A DNA stretch of 64,000 bases from positions 53,407-117,406 of the forward strand of contig BDDC01000006.1 in NCBI GenBank assembly GCA_001662425.1, read 5' to 3'. The stretch comes from Chlamydomonas sphaeroides (taxonomy: Eukaryota > Chlorophyta > Chlorophyceae > Chlamydomonadales > Chlamydomonadaceae). The position numbers and the translations under genes are program-made. The notes beneath the pieces were generated by a model, which saw only the letters and a list, made by a program, of their open reading frames with translations, did not search any database and had not been told where the DNA came from. Position 1 is the stretch's first letter. Each line of letters starts with the position of its first letter. Below are positions 10,901 through 22,600 of the stretch, one piece after another.

Positions 10901-13900
10901 TGGACCTGGACTCCCTGGACTTCGAGAGTCTTGGATCCGGGTCGGGTCCGAGCAAGCCGGCACTGGCGTCAAAGCCGGCCCGCGGCGGCGGCGCCGCCAA
11001 GCCAGCTACCCCCAGGGCGTCGCCGCAGCAGGTGGCCGCCGCCGCCAAGCGGGATCTGGACGAGGTGCTCGGCATGGACTTCGGCGTTGACGCCAGCGAA
11101 TCCAGATCCGATATCGAGCCGGATCTGGATTTTGATTTCTCAGACCTTGAGCTGCCATCCAGCAGCGCGGCGGCCGCGGCGAAGCCGCGGCTGATGGCCC
11201 CGCCGCCCAAGGCCGGCGGCAAGGCGCCTCCGCCTCCGCCGCGGGCCTCCGCCGCCGCCAAGCAGGATCTGGACGAAGTGCTTGGCATGAACTTCAGCGC
11301 ATCCAGGTCCGACTCGGATTCGGATCTGGATCTCGGCTTCTACGACGAGCCGCCGTCGGGCCGGCAGCCGGACCCCAAGCCGCAGCTGCTGAAGCGCCCA
11401 CCCAAGGCCGACGGCAAGGCGCCAGCCGGCAAGGCGCCGGCGCCGGCGCCGGCGCAGGATGTCTACTGGTTTCTGGCGGACGACTCAGCCGAGGACGAGC
11501 CGGAGGACGAGCCGGAGGATGAGTCCTGGCTGGCGCTGTTCGATGGCGGTGAGGACGACCAGGCCGAGCCGGCCGCGCCTGCGTCAGGGGCAGCGCTCGC
11601 CGCCAAGCCGTCGCGCGGTGCCGCCGCCGCGGCGCTGCCGCCAGCGGCGGTGGCGCCACAGCCGCCGCCAGCCCCTCGGCGGCCGCCCGTCGACCCCGCC
11701 GCCACCGCCGCCGCCTTGGCCAAGGCTGCCGCAGTGCTGCGCGACCCCAGCAAGGCTGCCTCGCTACAGCGGCTGGAGGGCAAGACCCCGCCGGCGGCAG
11801 CGCCGTCCAAGCCGTCCCGCAACGGCCCCGCCAAGCCGGCGGTCCCGGCGGCGCCTGCGGCATCGGCCAAGCCGGCGGTCCCGGCGGCACCTGTGGCATC
11901 GGCCCAGCCGGCGACGCCCCGGCGCTCGCCCGTGGAGGCCGCGGCGGCGAAGCCGCGTCAGGCGCCGCCGCCGGAGGCGCCGCCGCCGCCCTCAGTGCCC
12001 CGGCGCTCGCTCGCGGAGGCGACGGCGGCGGCCGAGGCGGCAGCGGCGGCGCTGGAGTCGGCCAGGATCAGCAGGCTCGGCCTCTCGCCCGCCGCCGCCG
12101 CCGCGCCCGGCGGTGGCCTCGAGGCGCCGCCGCCGCCGCTTCGAAAGAAGCAGACGCCGGCCCAGGTCGAAGCCCGGCAGCCCGCCGCCGGCCGCGGTCG
12201 CGGCCGCGGCGGCCGTGGCAGCCGTGGCGGCCGCGGCGCTGGCAGGTCTGCGGCGCCCAGCGTAGGCGCGTACCTGAACCCCGCCGACGCCGCGGTGTTG
12301 CCGGAGCGCGACTATTGGCTGAATGAGCTGGGGCTAGACGCCGGCCCGTCGCCGTGGTGGGGTGCGGATGGCTTCGGCCTGGCGCCGTCGGCGGCGGAGG
12401 TGGAAGCCAAGGCCTTGGCGGCGCAAGCGGACGCCGCCGCAAGCGCCGGTGCCGCTGCTGCTGGGGCCGGCGGCCCGCCGGCCCGGCCGCGCGGCCGCGC
12501 GCCGCCGGTGCGTGCCTGGCGCCCAGGCCGGATGCGGCTGCCGGCGGAGCCCGGGGCCGCGCCCGTTGACGCCGTGAAGGCGGCGGCGGAGGCCATCGTC
12601 GACGCCGCGCCGACGGCTGCCGACGGCGCGGCAGCGGCGCCGTCGGGCCGCCAGGTCGTGCTGGCGCTTCACGTCCGGGTGGCGGCGGCGGCCAGCAATG
12701 CCGCCTCGGCCGACGCGGCGGCGATGGCCGCCAGCCGCCAGGCGGCGCCGGCGCGGCGAGCGCGCTCGCCGCTGCCGCGGGCGCTAGGCAGCGCTGCGCT
12801 GGGCGGCTCGGGTGTGCTGTCCCCGGCGTCGACCAGCGCGCCCGCGCAGGCGAGCACCTGGACGAGGCGGGCGGGCAGCACCGGCAGCTCTGGTGTGACG
12901 TGGCCGGCCTCCGAGGAAGCCATGAACATCCCGTGTGGTGACATTGACGACTTTCTGGCCAACGCCCTAGGCCCAGACATGGCCGGTGCAGCCGCGGCGC
13001 CGGACGCTGCGGCGCCGCCGGCTGAGCCCGCGCCCTCGCCCGCTTCCTGCTGTCCATCGCCCTCCTCAGCAGCGGCCCGGACACTTGCCGCCACGGCTCC
13101 CAACTCCGCGCCCGCGGCGCCCCCTGCCAGCGCCTCCTCCTCCACCTCCTCTCCCTCCGCTTCCTCGGCACCCGCTCCAGCTACCGGCCGCTTCCTCCGC
13201 ACGCGCCACGAGTCCGGCGGCTCCGGCGCCGTGGGCGGCGCCGACGACGTGGCGTGCCTCCAGCCCGCGGCCGACCGCGAGAGCGCCCGGAGGATGCTGG
13301 AAGACTTCGCACGGCGAGGGTTCTTCTGCCGCGGCATCGTGCAATCGTACGACATGCAGGCGCACACGGTTGCCGTACACTTTCCGTACCTGGAGCACGT
13401 GGCTCGGGTGCGGCAGCCTGTGATCATGCCCGCGGCGGCGCTGCACATGTCCCGGCGCTGGGACCTGACGGTGGACAGCGCGCTGTCAAAGACACGCAAG
13501 CAGCAGCCGAAACAACAGCAGCAACAGCAACAAGAACAACAACAGCAGCCGGCGGCCGAGCCGGCGGTGCCGGGCTCCACGGTGGCGCTGGGCGAGCGGA
13601 CCCTGGTGGCGATGCTGACAGCGGTCCGGGAGGTGGCGGGGGGCGAGGACGGGCCGTGGCTGGAGGTGGAGGCGGTGGAGGCGCTGTCGCTGGCGCCCCG
13701 CATGCGCCACGACTTGGAGCTGACGGCGGCCCTGTTGCAGGTGGGGCCGCGGGGCAGCCGTGGGAGCGCCGGCAGCTGCACAGGCTGCAGCCAGCCGGGG
13801 GCCGGGTCCTGACATCTGCCCTGCCGGACGGGGGTACCGGTACCAGCAGGGACTCGAGTGCTGGCGCCCGTGTTGCTGGCCCGCACCCGATCGGGCCTAC

Positions 13901-14632
13901 CCCGCGAGGGCGACTGACGGGCGCTCGTGCGGCCTCGTGTGCTGGCGGCGCAGGTGGCGCGCGCCAACGTGGACGCGGTGGTGACGGCGGCCGTGCTGTC
14001 GGTCACGCCCCACGGCGCCGTGTGCGAGCTGGCTGCGCAGCAGCCGACCGTGGAGGCGGCCGGCCGGCCGCGGCGCTGGCCTCAGCGCAAGGCGCTGCTG
14101 GGGTTCCTGCCGGTGGGTGGGGCGCCCCGGGGCAGCGGGCGTGCAGGAGGAGGCAGGCACATGCGCTAGACACAAGTGCTGCCGGGGCCGTACGTGTGCT
14201 GAAGTGCGAGGTTGTTGGCTGCGCCTTGGAGGTTGTTGCCTGCCGAGACTGAAGCGCGCGTGCCCGCGGCGGTGTGCCTAGATGTGCTCTGTGGACTCTG
14301 TGGTTGTTGCCTGCCTTGGCTGAAACCCGCGTGCCCCGGCAAACCCTGCCCCGCCCCTTGACATTCAGACGCACCGCATGTCCCCGCGGCTGGCGGCGGT
14401 GTGGGACGCCTCCGTCGCGGCCGATGCCGTGGCTAGGTGGCGCGCGTCGCCGGCGGCGGCTGACGCCGCGGCGGCGGCGGGCGCGCCGGTGGAGCCGGCG
14501 CCGCCGCCGGGGGGTGCGGTGGTGCGTCCTGGCGACATGGTCGAGGCGCTGCTGGGCAAAGCCTCGGCCCTGCGCTTCCCGGACGGCAGCTCGGTCTTGT
14601 GTTCCCTGAGCCAGATTAGCACGGGTCCGTGA
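7940..14632 (+). CDS. Large low-complexity protein with C-terminal S1-like RNA-binding folds, probably organelle-targeted
   Basis: Eight exons in consistent phase: 7940-8080, 8221-8629, 8935-9140, 9331-9684, 9849-10440, 10802-13740, 13954-14112, 14369-14632 (1687 aa). The N-terminus (MRLLLHRADGALGTARAC..) is Arg-rich and lacks acidic residues early on, like a transit peptide. Most of the protein is Ala/Pro/Gly disorder with Lys/Arg helices, an internal repeat of the motif AAK(R/Q)DLDEVLGM(D/N)F, an Asp-Leu ladder, an RGG-like patch near codon position 12200, and a poly-Gln tract near 13510. The end is ordered: a block with RRGFFCRGIVQSYD..VAVHFPYLEHV, then VVTAAVLSVTPHGAVCEL..GFLP..RMS, which resembles S1 beta-barrels. 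A role in organellar RNA metabolism or translation is inference. The S1 assignment is moderate; the gene itself is well supported. Confidence 0.75.
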
Positions 14633-16636
14633 GCGGGCCGCAGTGCGGGTTGTGCGGGAGGTTGGGTGCCCAGGCGTCTGTTGTTGGACACGGGCGAGTG
14701 GCCGGTACGGTGGCGCCAGGGCGGCCGGCCGAGGCGGGCGGCGCCGGGCCTGCGCCGCGCCAGCAGCGCCGCGCAGGTGGAGGCGGCTGGGCCGTCGCTC
14801 GGCGCGCCAGCCGGACAGGCGGGCGCAGGCGAGGGCGCGCGTACGGCAGTGCGACGGGTGCGGGTGCGGGTGCGGCGGTGGCGCCTGGCAATGGGCTCAG
14901 GCGGGCGGCGGTGACGAAGATGGCGGCGGCGGGCTCCATGCGAGCCATGGGCCCGGCTGCAAGCGCTTTCACTTTGGAACTGTAGATTGCAAGGGCTGCG
15001 CCGCCTGGGCCCCCGTGATGTTGTCCAACCCGCTGCCAGCCGGGACAGAGGAACCCCGCCTTGGAGGCTCGACCCCGTGACGCCGCTCCCGTGTCGTGCC
15101 TCCTCCTGGCGACCCTAGCTAGCAGGCGCAGCGGGAAAGCCGATGCCAGCACCGCCGGCCGCGGTGGCGGGCTCCTGCTAAGCTGCTGCTGCCTGGCTGG
15201 TCGGCCCTCGCGTCCCTCGGGCCCCTTTGCATGCATATGCTTGCGCGCAACGGTGTTGTGGTCGCAGCAGCCACGCAGCGCCACCGAGCATGTACGCGGT
15301 GCGCGAAAGGCGGCAGCACCGTCGGCCGCTTCACCGTGAACAGGCGTGGACGCGGGAAGCCGCAGCTGTCCCGAGTTAGTAAGGCAGGAGGGTGGGAGCC
15401 GGCCAGGATAGCTGTGGCGTCCTGTCATGGTCCTGTCTCAGCGCGGCAAGGAGCAAGTCTCGGCAAGACCGCCTGCGGCAGCCGGGATTGCTGGGGGGGA
15501 ACGGGGGCATTGCCCTGGCAGAGCGGCTGAGGCGGGTGGGATTCCTGAGGGAGACCGTCGGGATTGCTTAGGCGAGCCGCCTGCGGCTGGTGGGATTGCT
15601 GGCGGAGCGGCTCAGCAAGGGGGGATTCCTGTGGCGGGGCAGCGGAATTGCTCCGGCGGAGCGGCTCAGCGATGGGGATTGCTGGGGCGAGGCGGGGGGA
15701 TTGCCCTGGCAGCCTTCCTGCGGGCGGCGGGATTCCCGTGGCGACCGGGAGCTCGCTACTGAGCCGCGACGGATTTCCCACCCTCCGCTAGGGCCGCCTC
15801 CTGGAGAGCAGTGGTGAGGGTCACTCGGCCTCTCGTGGTTGGGCTGGGCAGGAGCAGGCTTGTCTCAGGTACCTTACACTGAATTACACGCTGGCTCTAC
15901 AGTAAAAGGGCAGGAGCAGGCGCCAGGCGGGCATCCGGGGATGGGGGGTTGGGCGCTCCGTGGTGTGTCTGTGGTGCAAGTGCGCAGCGCAGAGGCACTG
16001 TGTGCGCTGTCCAAGTAGGGTTCGACCGGAAGTCTGAGAGACTGACGAAAGGGCTGTGGTCATATGCATGAGTACAGCCGAGGGAGCTGCAGGGGAGAAA
16101 ATGTGCGCGGCGAGCCCCTTGGCCACCGGTGCAGCCAATGCAGGTAGCACGCTTTTGGGACGAAGCTTCTGGGGGCGGGGCTTGAAGCGGGCAGGAGGGG
16201 CGGCAGCGGTGCGCCGAAGCGCCAGCAGGAGTCAGCTTCCTGTCGCATTCGCCACTGGTTACTTCGCGACAACCGAATTGCATGCGCCATGCGTCCAGCC
16301 GCTCAACTTGCCGCTACACGCTTATTCAACTTGGCAGTTACGTGAAAGCAGCTGTGCGCGTAATGGCCGCAACTGGTTGAAACCTGCACGTATGTCCGTG
16401 CGGTGACCTTTTCCTCTGGAGGACGCTACCTGTCCTGCACGCGCGGCTGATTTACCAAACATTTAATACATCACTTTGATCGCAGCAAGACTTCGCCGAT
16501 GTCCGGTTTTCGACGGTTGCTGGATTGCACGCTGCACAGCGAGTGTCAGTGACACGCCACATGTCATTAAATACATATGACCGCTTTCTATTGACGGCAC
16601 GCACACAGACCTCACGCACCTAGTCCACATGGCGGG
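14633..16636. other. Intergenic region with degenerate minisatellite
   Basis: Lies between the S1-domain gene and the cyclase start. It has short overlapping ORFs without domains and a degenerate repeat at about 15470-15760. No TGTAA was found downstream of 14632. The part nearest 16636 would hold the cyclase promoter; no motif was recognised. Confidence 0.55.
15470..15760. repeat. Degenerate ~22-bp minisatellite (GGGATTGCTGGGGCGGA-like)
   Basis: About ten diverged copies of a G-rich unit with core GGGATTGCT/GGATTCCTG, spaced 20-25 bp or as about 45-bp doublets with GCGGAGCGGCTCAGC. Both strands give repeat-translated ORFs (for example PQESPLAEPLRQ), which I treat as artefacts. Confidence 0.7.
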
Positions 16637-19600
16637 ATGCAGTGCGGCAGGTCGCTTCAACGCTGGAGCCTGACGCTCGCGCTGCTCGTGACGTTGGGAG
16701 CTGCTGCAGCCCTCGCTCAATCCAGGGCAACCACAGGGCTTGTCACATCGTCATGTCTTTATCGCGCGCGAAGCGTGCTGTCCAGGTAGCTGCAGCGAGA
16801 GGTACTTGCGGCAACGCAGTGATCGCATCGGTAATGCATATATGCCATATGCGCAGCTGCTCGGCCCACCTGACGGATGACACGGAACATCCTGCACAGT
16901 CGCTGCGCCTCGCCCTTGCGGCGCTGCTCGGCGAGTGCATGACTGAGGGCGACAGCGGCCCGGCAAGGGTGCGTCCACGTGTCCTCGCCCGTGCAAATTG
17001 GGGCAGTGGGCTCTTCGCACTGCGAGTTGCGGCAGAGGGGTTTCACGCCTCTATCCTTACCTATATGCGCTGAAGTACATCATCACAGCTCACAACAATA
17101 GCTCGACCATGTATGCGCGTGCCCTTTCGCAAGCGTGGACGCCGAGCGAGGCATGCCGACGCGCCTGTCCTCCACGCCTCGCAGCCGCTGCGCGTCGTGG
17201 GCTACGAGTCGAGCCTGCTGGCTGCGCTGTACGCCTACGGTGACAACTCGTACAGCAAGCTCACGGGCGTGCACGCGGAGTTCGTGCTGCTTGACTTCGT
17301 AAGCATGGGTGTGGGGTCGTTCTGGGCCGGTCGTCGTCGTGCTCACGGCGAGGGTCCACGCCACGTCAGCAGCGTGGGTCCCCCCTTGCCTGGTACGAGC
17401 CCCTCTGAAGGAATGCCGCCGAAGCCTCCAGCCACTAAGCCTGGCCACCATGCTTGCTGGGCTCACGTGGGCTGCCTCTTTAGCCGCGGCCATCGCCTAG
17501 ATAGCCCTGCGCAGCCTGGTGCCCCCCCCGGGCAGCAGATAGAGACCGTAGCGCCCAGGGCCAGCCACCGCCGCCAGGGCATCGCAAGCCCGCATGCATA
17601 CAGCAGCCAGGCCTTGAACTCCTTACCCTTGCCCTGCCTAAGGATCTGCGCGCCTAGCCCGCACATGCCACCCGGCCATGTGCCAACGCCTCCCACGCGT
17701 GGGCTTCTCGCCCTTGCGCCGGACGCGCGCCTGAGACGCGCCCAAGTGCAGCCAGTGGCTCTAATAGATGGGCATAAAACGCGCGCTGGAAACCCTCCCT
17801 GCGCGCCCCGGCCCCGCAAACAAACCGCCCCGGCCGCCTGTGCCTTGGGTTGCCTGTGCCCACTCGGCCGCAACAGGTCACATTTGTCCGCACGCGTCTG
17901 GCGCTGCTGTCGGACACGCGCCCGCCCACCGCCACCTCGGGCTATGACATCCTGGTCTCCGCCGCCACCGCCTTCGGCGACGCTGCCACGGTGGGCGGCG
18001 GCTATCAGCGGGCGCCCAACCGCCAGTCTGTCGCGCAGTCGCCCTCCGCTGCGCTGCACTGCACTGCACAAGTGACCCTGCACGGCTGCCGTTCGAGCAT
18101 CCCCCGGCATCCCCCCGCAAGCACGTTCGCACATCAAGCCGCCAACGTCGTGCCGGCCTCGTGTCGCTGGGCCCCAAACTGTTCATCTCTGCCGGCCCTG
18201 CCGTTCCTGCCGCCAGGTGCCCGGCAAGCTGCCGGACCTGAGCTCGCTGGTGCGGTTCGATCCGGTGCTGGACTGGAACGGACTGCAGCCGGGCTTCCGG
18301 GCGGCCAGCGTCACGTACGACAACGCAGGTGCGTCACAGCGCGGGGGTGAGCGCGCTGGCGTGAGGTCGCGCCATCCAGCCGCCTCGTGCAGGGCTTACT
18401 TGGACGAGTCGGGGAGATATGGGATGCTGTTTGCTGTTTGACACGGCACGAACCCAACATGCTGCCCCATGCATGCAGTGCGCGCGGTGCCGCTGTTCCC
18501 GGCGCCGTTCCTGCTGTTCTACCGACATGACATCTTCCAGCGCGACAACCTCACCGTGCCGCAGGTGGGGCTTGGGCCTGGGCTGATGCACCCTTTGGTT
18601 GGGGGGCTGGCGCTCAGTGGCGTGGCGCTCGTGTGCCGAGCCATACGGGTCGCTAGCTTGGTTGGGCGTGGGCGTGGAAGTGGGCTTAAACGTGCTGAAC
18701 GTGCAGCCGGTGGGGTGCTGGATAGCAAACCCGGGGGCGCGTGCAGGCGACATTGGGCGCGCACGCACACCTACCGCGCTTTGCGTGTCGGACCCTGCCT
18801 CCCTCCCTCCCTCCCTCCCACGGCACCTTCCAGACGTGGGAGGAGCTGGCGGACCTCGCGGAGCGCTACCACGGGCGCGACGGCATGGCGGGCATGTGCG
18901 TCATGCCGCTAGGTGCGTGCGAGCGGCGGAAGTAAGCTAGCATGCGCCATACTGTATGCGCAGCTGCCGGCCATGCACGGCAGGGCGGCTCCTGTTTTGC
19001 TGGTGCACCGGATATGCATCTTGCTGCCGCTAGCTGTGCTCGCTAGCCTAAGCCTACCTAGACAACTGGGCAGATGGTCTAGGCCGTGGACGTAACGAAG
19101 CTCACCGGCGTCGCCGTGCATGCCGCGTGGATCGACGTACGTACGTGTGTGCGTGCGTACGTGGCGCGCAACACCGCGGCTTGCCCCGTGGACGCACGCA
19201 GGCTGCCGCACGGAGAGCCTGGTGCTCCGCAACATCTTTGGAAGCTACGTGCAGGTGGGTGCGCACGAGGGTGGGTACTAGCTCTTGGACGGGTGGCCCC
19301 CGCACAGGTAGGCGTACTCACTCGTGGCTGTGTGCGCGTGGCTCTGGCCGCCGCCGACCGCCGCCGCCGATTACCCAGCGCGCCTTAGGCTGCCCGCCCC
19401 TAGCTGCGCATACGTGCCCGCCACTGATGACCTGGCTGACGAACGCCGTCGCCCGTTCATCCCGACGCCAGACCGAGGGGCCCAGCCAGGGCCTGTTCTG
19501 GGACCCGGCCAGCATGGAGCCTCTGGTGGACTCGGAGGCCATGGAGGCGGCGCTGCGGGTGCGTGGGCGTGTGGGGAAGGGCGACAACGTGGCAGTGTCT

Positions 19601-22600
19601 TCGCAGCAGCTACAGCCAGGAGCGAGCCAACAGTACCAGCGGTACCAACAGTACCAGCGGCACCGACGAAGGGCAGCTGCAGCGCCTCACAAGGTCATTG
19701 CGCCTGCGGCCGGGGCGGCACGTGGCGACCTGCGCTCAAGCGTCACACGTCATGGGCCTACACACCATGGGCGGGAGGCAGGGTTGGACTGCCGCAGGGG
19801 TGCAGCGAGCGAGACGAGCGGACGGAGCTGCGGACTTGCTTGGTGCCTTTGTCAAGCGCCCCGGTCTAGATCGCAAGTCGCGCAGCAGGCATCCACTCAC
19901 GTGCCGTCAGAGCAGGGGCCGCTGTCCCACGCACCTTTCTACCTGGCTGTCGTTTCCGCAGATCTTCCAGCGCCTTAGGGCGGTTGGCAAGAATGGCTCC
20001 GATGCGCCGGGCTGTTTGAACCAAGGTGCGTCACGAGGCACGCGTGCGGCGGCCCCCCGCTCATTCTAGCCCTGCGGCCAACGGACGGGCCCTCACCGCG
20101 TTGCTTGCGCGCGTCCTTCGGCATGCAGCGACTCGCGGCTGAGAGGCGGCGACCGGAGTGCACGGCTGTGCTGCCCAGCCCGTGCCCACTGCTGCTGCTG
20201 CTGCTGCTGCTGGTGATGATCACTGAGGGGCACCGCACGGCACGCCACGCCACGGCGCTCCCACAACTGTGCAGGCTTCATCCGCGGCGAGTGCTTCATG
20301 TCTATGAATACGGGCGACGTCTTCAAGGCAAGTACCGTTCGTCTTGTACCGTACCATCCATTCGCAACCCCCACGACAGTAGTGGGCTCGCCGTGCGTGC
20401 ATGCCCGGAGGTCCTGGCCGTTGCTGAGTCCACCACCCCGCCCTGCGCGGCTCCGTCGCTCGCTCGCTCGCTCGCGCGCCCACCACAGAAGGGCAATATT
20501 GGACCCCTTGCCCTGCGCGCCGCTCGCGGCCACATGGGCTTTGCGCTGCTGCCCGGCTCCGACCGCGTGTTGGACCGAACCACGGGTCGGCTGGAGCCCT
20601 NNNNNNNNNNCTGGCGGGTAGCACCACGAAGCAGGTGTGTGGCTGGGCTCTATCTGCCTTCTCCAAGCTCGAAACCATCCCCAGCACGCTGCAAAAAAAC
20701 ATGCACACCCACTTGCACGCGCGATAGCTAGCGGCGTGCGTGTGTTCGTAAATCAACATATGCCCGACGTATGTGTGTGTGTGTGTTCAAGTGTTAGGCT
20801 GAACAGATCCCCACACGCGGCACAGCACGCCCCGGGTAGAGTGGCTCGTCGGCCGTGCGCTGAGGGGATGCGACTAGATGCGCCAGTGTGGAAGCGCGAC
20901 CCAGCCTGACCCGGGTGGAATGGCGCGTTGGCCGTGCGAAGAGGGAATGCGGTTAAATGCGCCAGTGCGAAAGCAAAGGCCAGCGCCGCCCGGAAGGAAC
21001 CCGGTTCCCGGCCCAGCCCGCGTACCAGGACGTGAGTTACCTGACAAGAGTAGTAGCGAGTGCCGTAGTGCTAAGCACCGCTCAGGCGCAGCAGGCAGCA
21101 CCCGCCGACGCGCGCGTCAGTAACCCCATGTGGATGTACCATATATGTTACACTTCGGCGGTGCCTTCAGCCTGTGCGCATGCCCTCACATCAACCGAAG
21201 CCGCCCCTGCCACACCCCTTACGGGGCTGCTGCGGAAGGGCGTCAAGAGGGGCCCCAGTGTGTTCAGATATAGGTAGCATATAGTAAGCACGACGTATGT
21301 GTGCGTGCGTGTGTTCAAGTATATATTCGCAGTGTGTTCCAGCGCAGTATAAGTGCGCACACAGCCTCCATCGCACACACCAGAGCGCACGTCCTCGTAC
21401 GTCAGCCATACGCATGCTCCGCCCATGACTGCCTAAATCACAGCGCGCCTCCCTCGTCCCCCGGCCTGCAGGGGCTGCTGGTCAACCGAGCCACACCCAT
21501 GACCGCCATGGTGCTCATGGTCAACGGCCTCTCGCCGCCAGTCTACCAGGTGGGGAGCGGGGATGGCTGTGTGGGGGCTGGCGACCGGCGTGGCCGTAGG
21601 GGAAAGGTGTGGACGCAAGCGATGGGCTGTGGCTGGTGGGGTCGCATGTGTAGGATGGGTTGCGTAGCAGCGTACGTAGCTGCCGCGGTTAGTTGAGATG
21701 AAGAAGGCAAGCCTTAGGTGGGCACAGCGAGCGATGCCCCCGACTACATACAGCAGTAGAGCTGTACTCCGCCTCGGCTCGTACGTGTATTAGCAAGGCC
21801 ATTGGCACTGTGACCTCAGACAGTTGCGCTCAGGTGCATGCAGGTACGACAAGGCGCCTTCAGCCCGCCTTCGCCGCACAGTCATCATGATCAAGCCCCG
21901 TTGTCAGATACGATTACCATGCGTCATACGCACTCCGTTTTAAAGTCACGTTAGTTCATCACAGTTTAGCAGCTGTCAGGAGGCAGCTGTATCAAAGATC
22001 ATAGCTCGAAGGGATTCGCGCGGCTACGTACGGGCCGGGTGGGGCGCACTACGCTCGCTCGCTCGCTCGGCGTGCGCAAGTAAGGCGGTCTGCTCACGTG
22101 TGGCAGCAGGCAGGTGGGTCCGCATACGTTGCGCTACACACCGATGGCAGAGCGCAGCCTATCTAGCGCAGCGTGTTGATGGGCAGGCGGCATGGCCTAC
22201 TGAGGCTCGTGCCTCGGGGGGCACGCACACCAGCTCGCTAGTAATAGCAGCAAGCGGCCGCCCTCCTGTGTAACCATGTGTCAACCCTATCTAAGCTAGT
22301 CCTGCGCAAGCGACGGAGGTACGTACATACCGCGCCCTGCCGTTGTACTGAGCACTCGCTTGTCCTGCACCTACCTCACTCTTTCTTACCATGCTGCCCC
22401 GCGCAACAACGGCTGCTGCCGGCCTCTCCTCTTGCCCCTCAGTTCCACGCCTACCAGCTAGCGGCCTACATGGCGTCACCTGACATCATCGGCATACGAG
22501 GGCTGCTCACGGAGAACAACGGTGCGGAGCGCGACGTACAGTAGCCGCATGGGCACACCCTGGCTGATGGCGTTAGCTTGCTTGCATGCGTGCCAGTGCA

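Noticed and set aside
15425..15781. Minus-strand frame with PQESPLAEPLRQ-like repeats as a protein
   Set aside because: It is only the translation of a degenerate minisatellite. The opposite strand is equally open and no splice or start context supports it.
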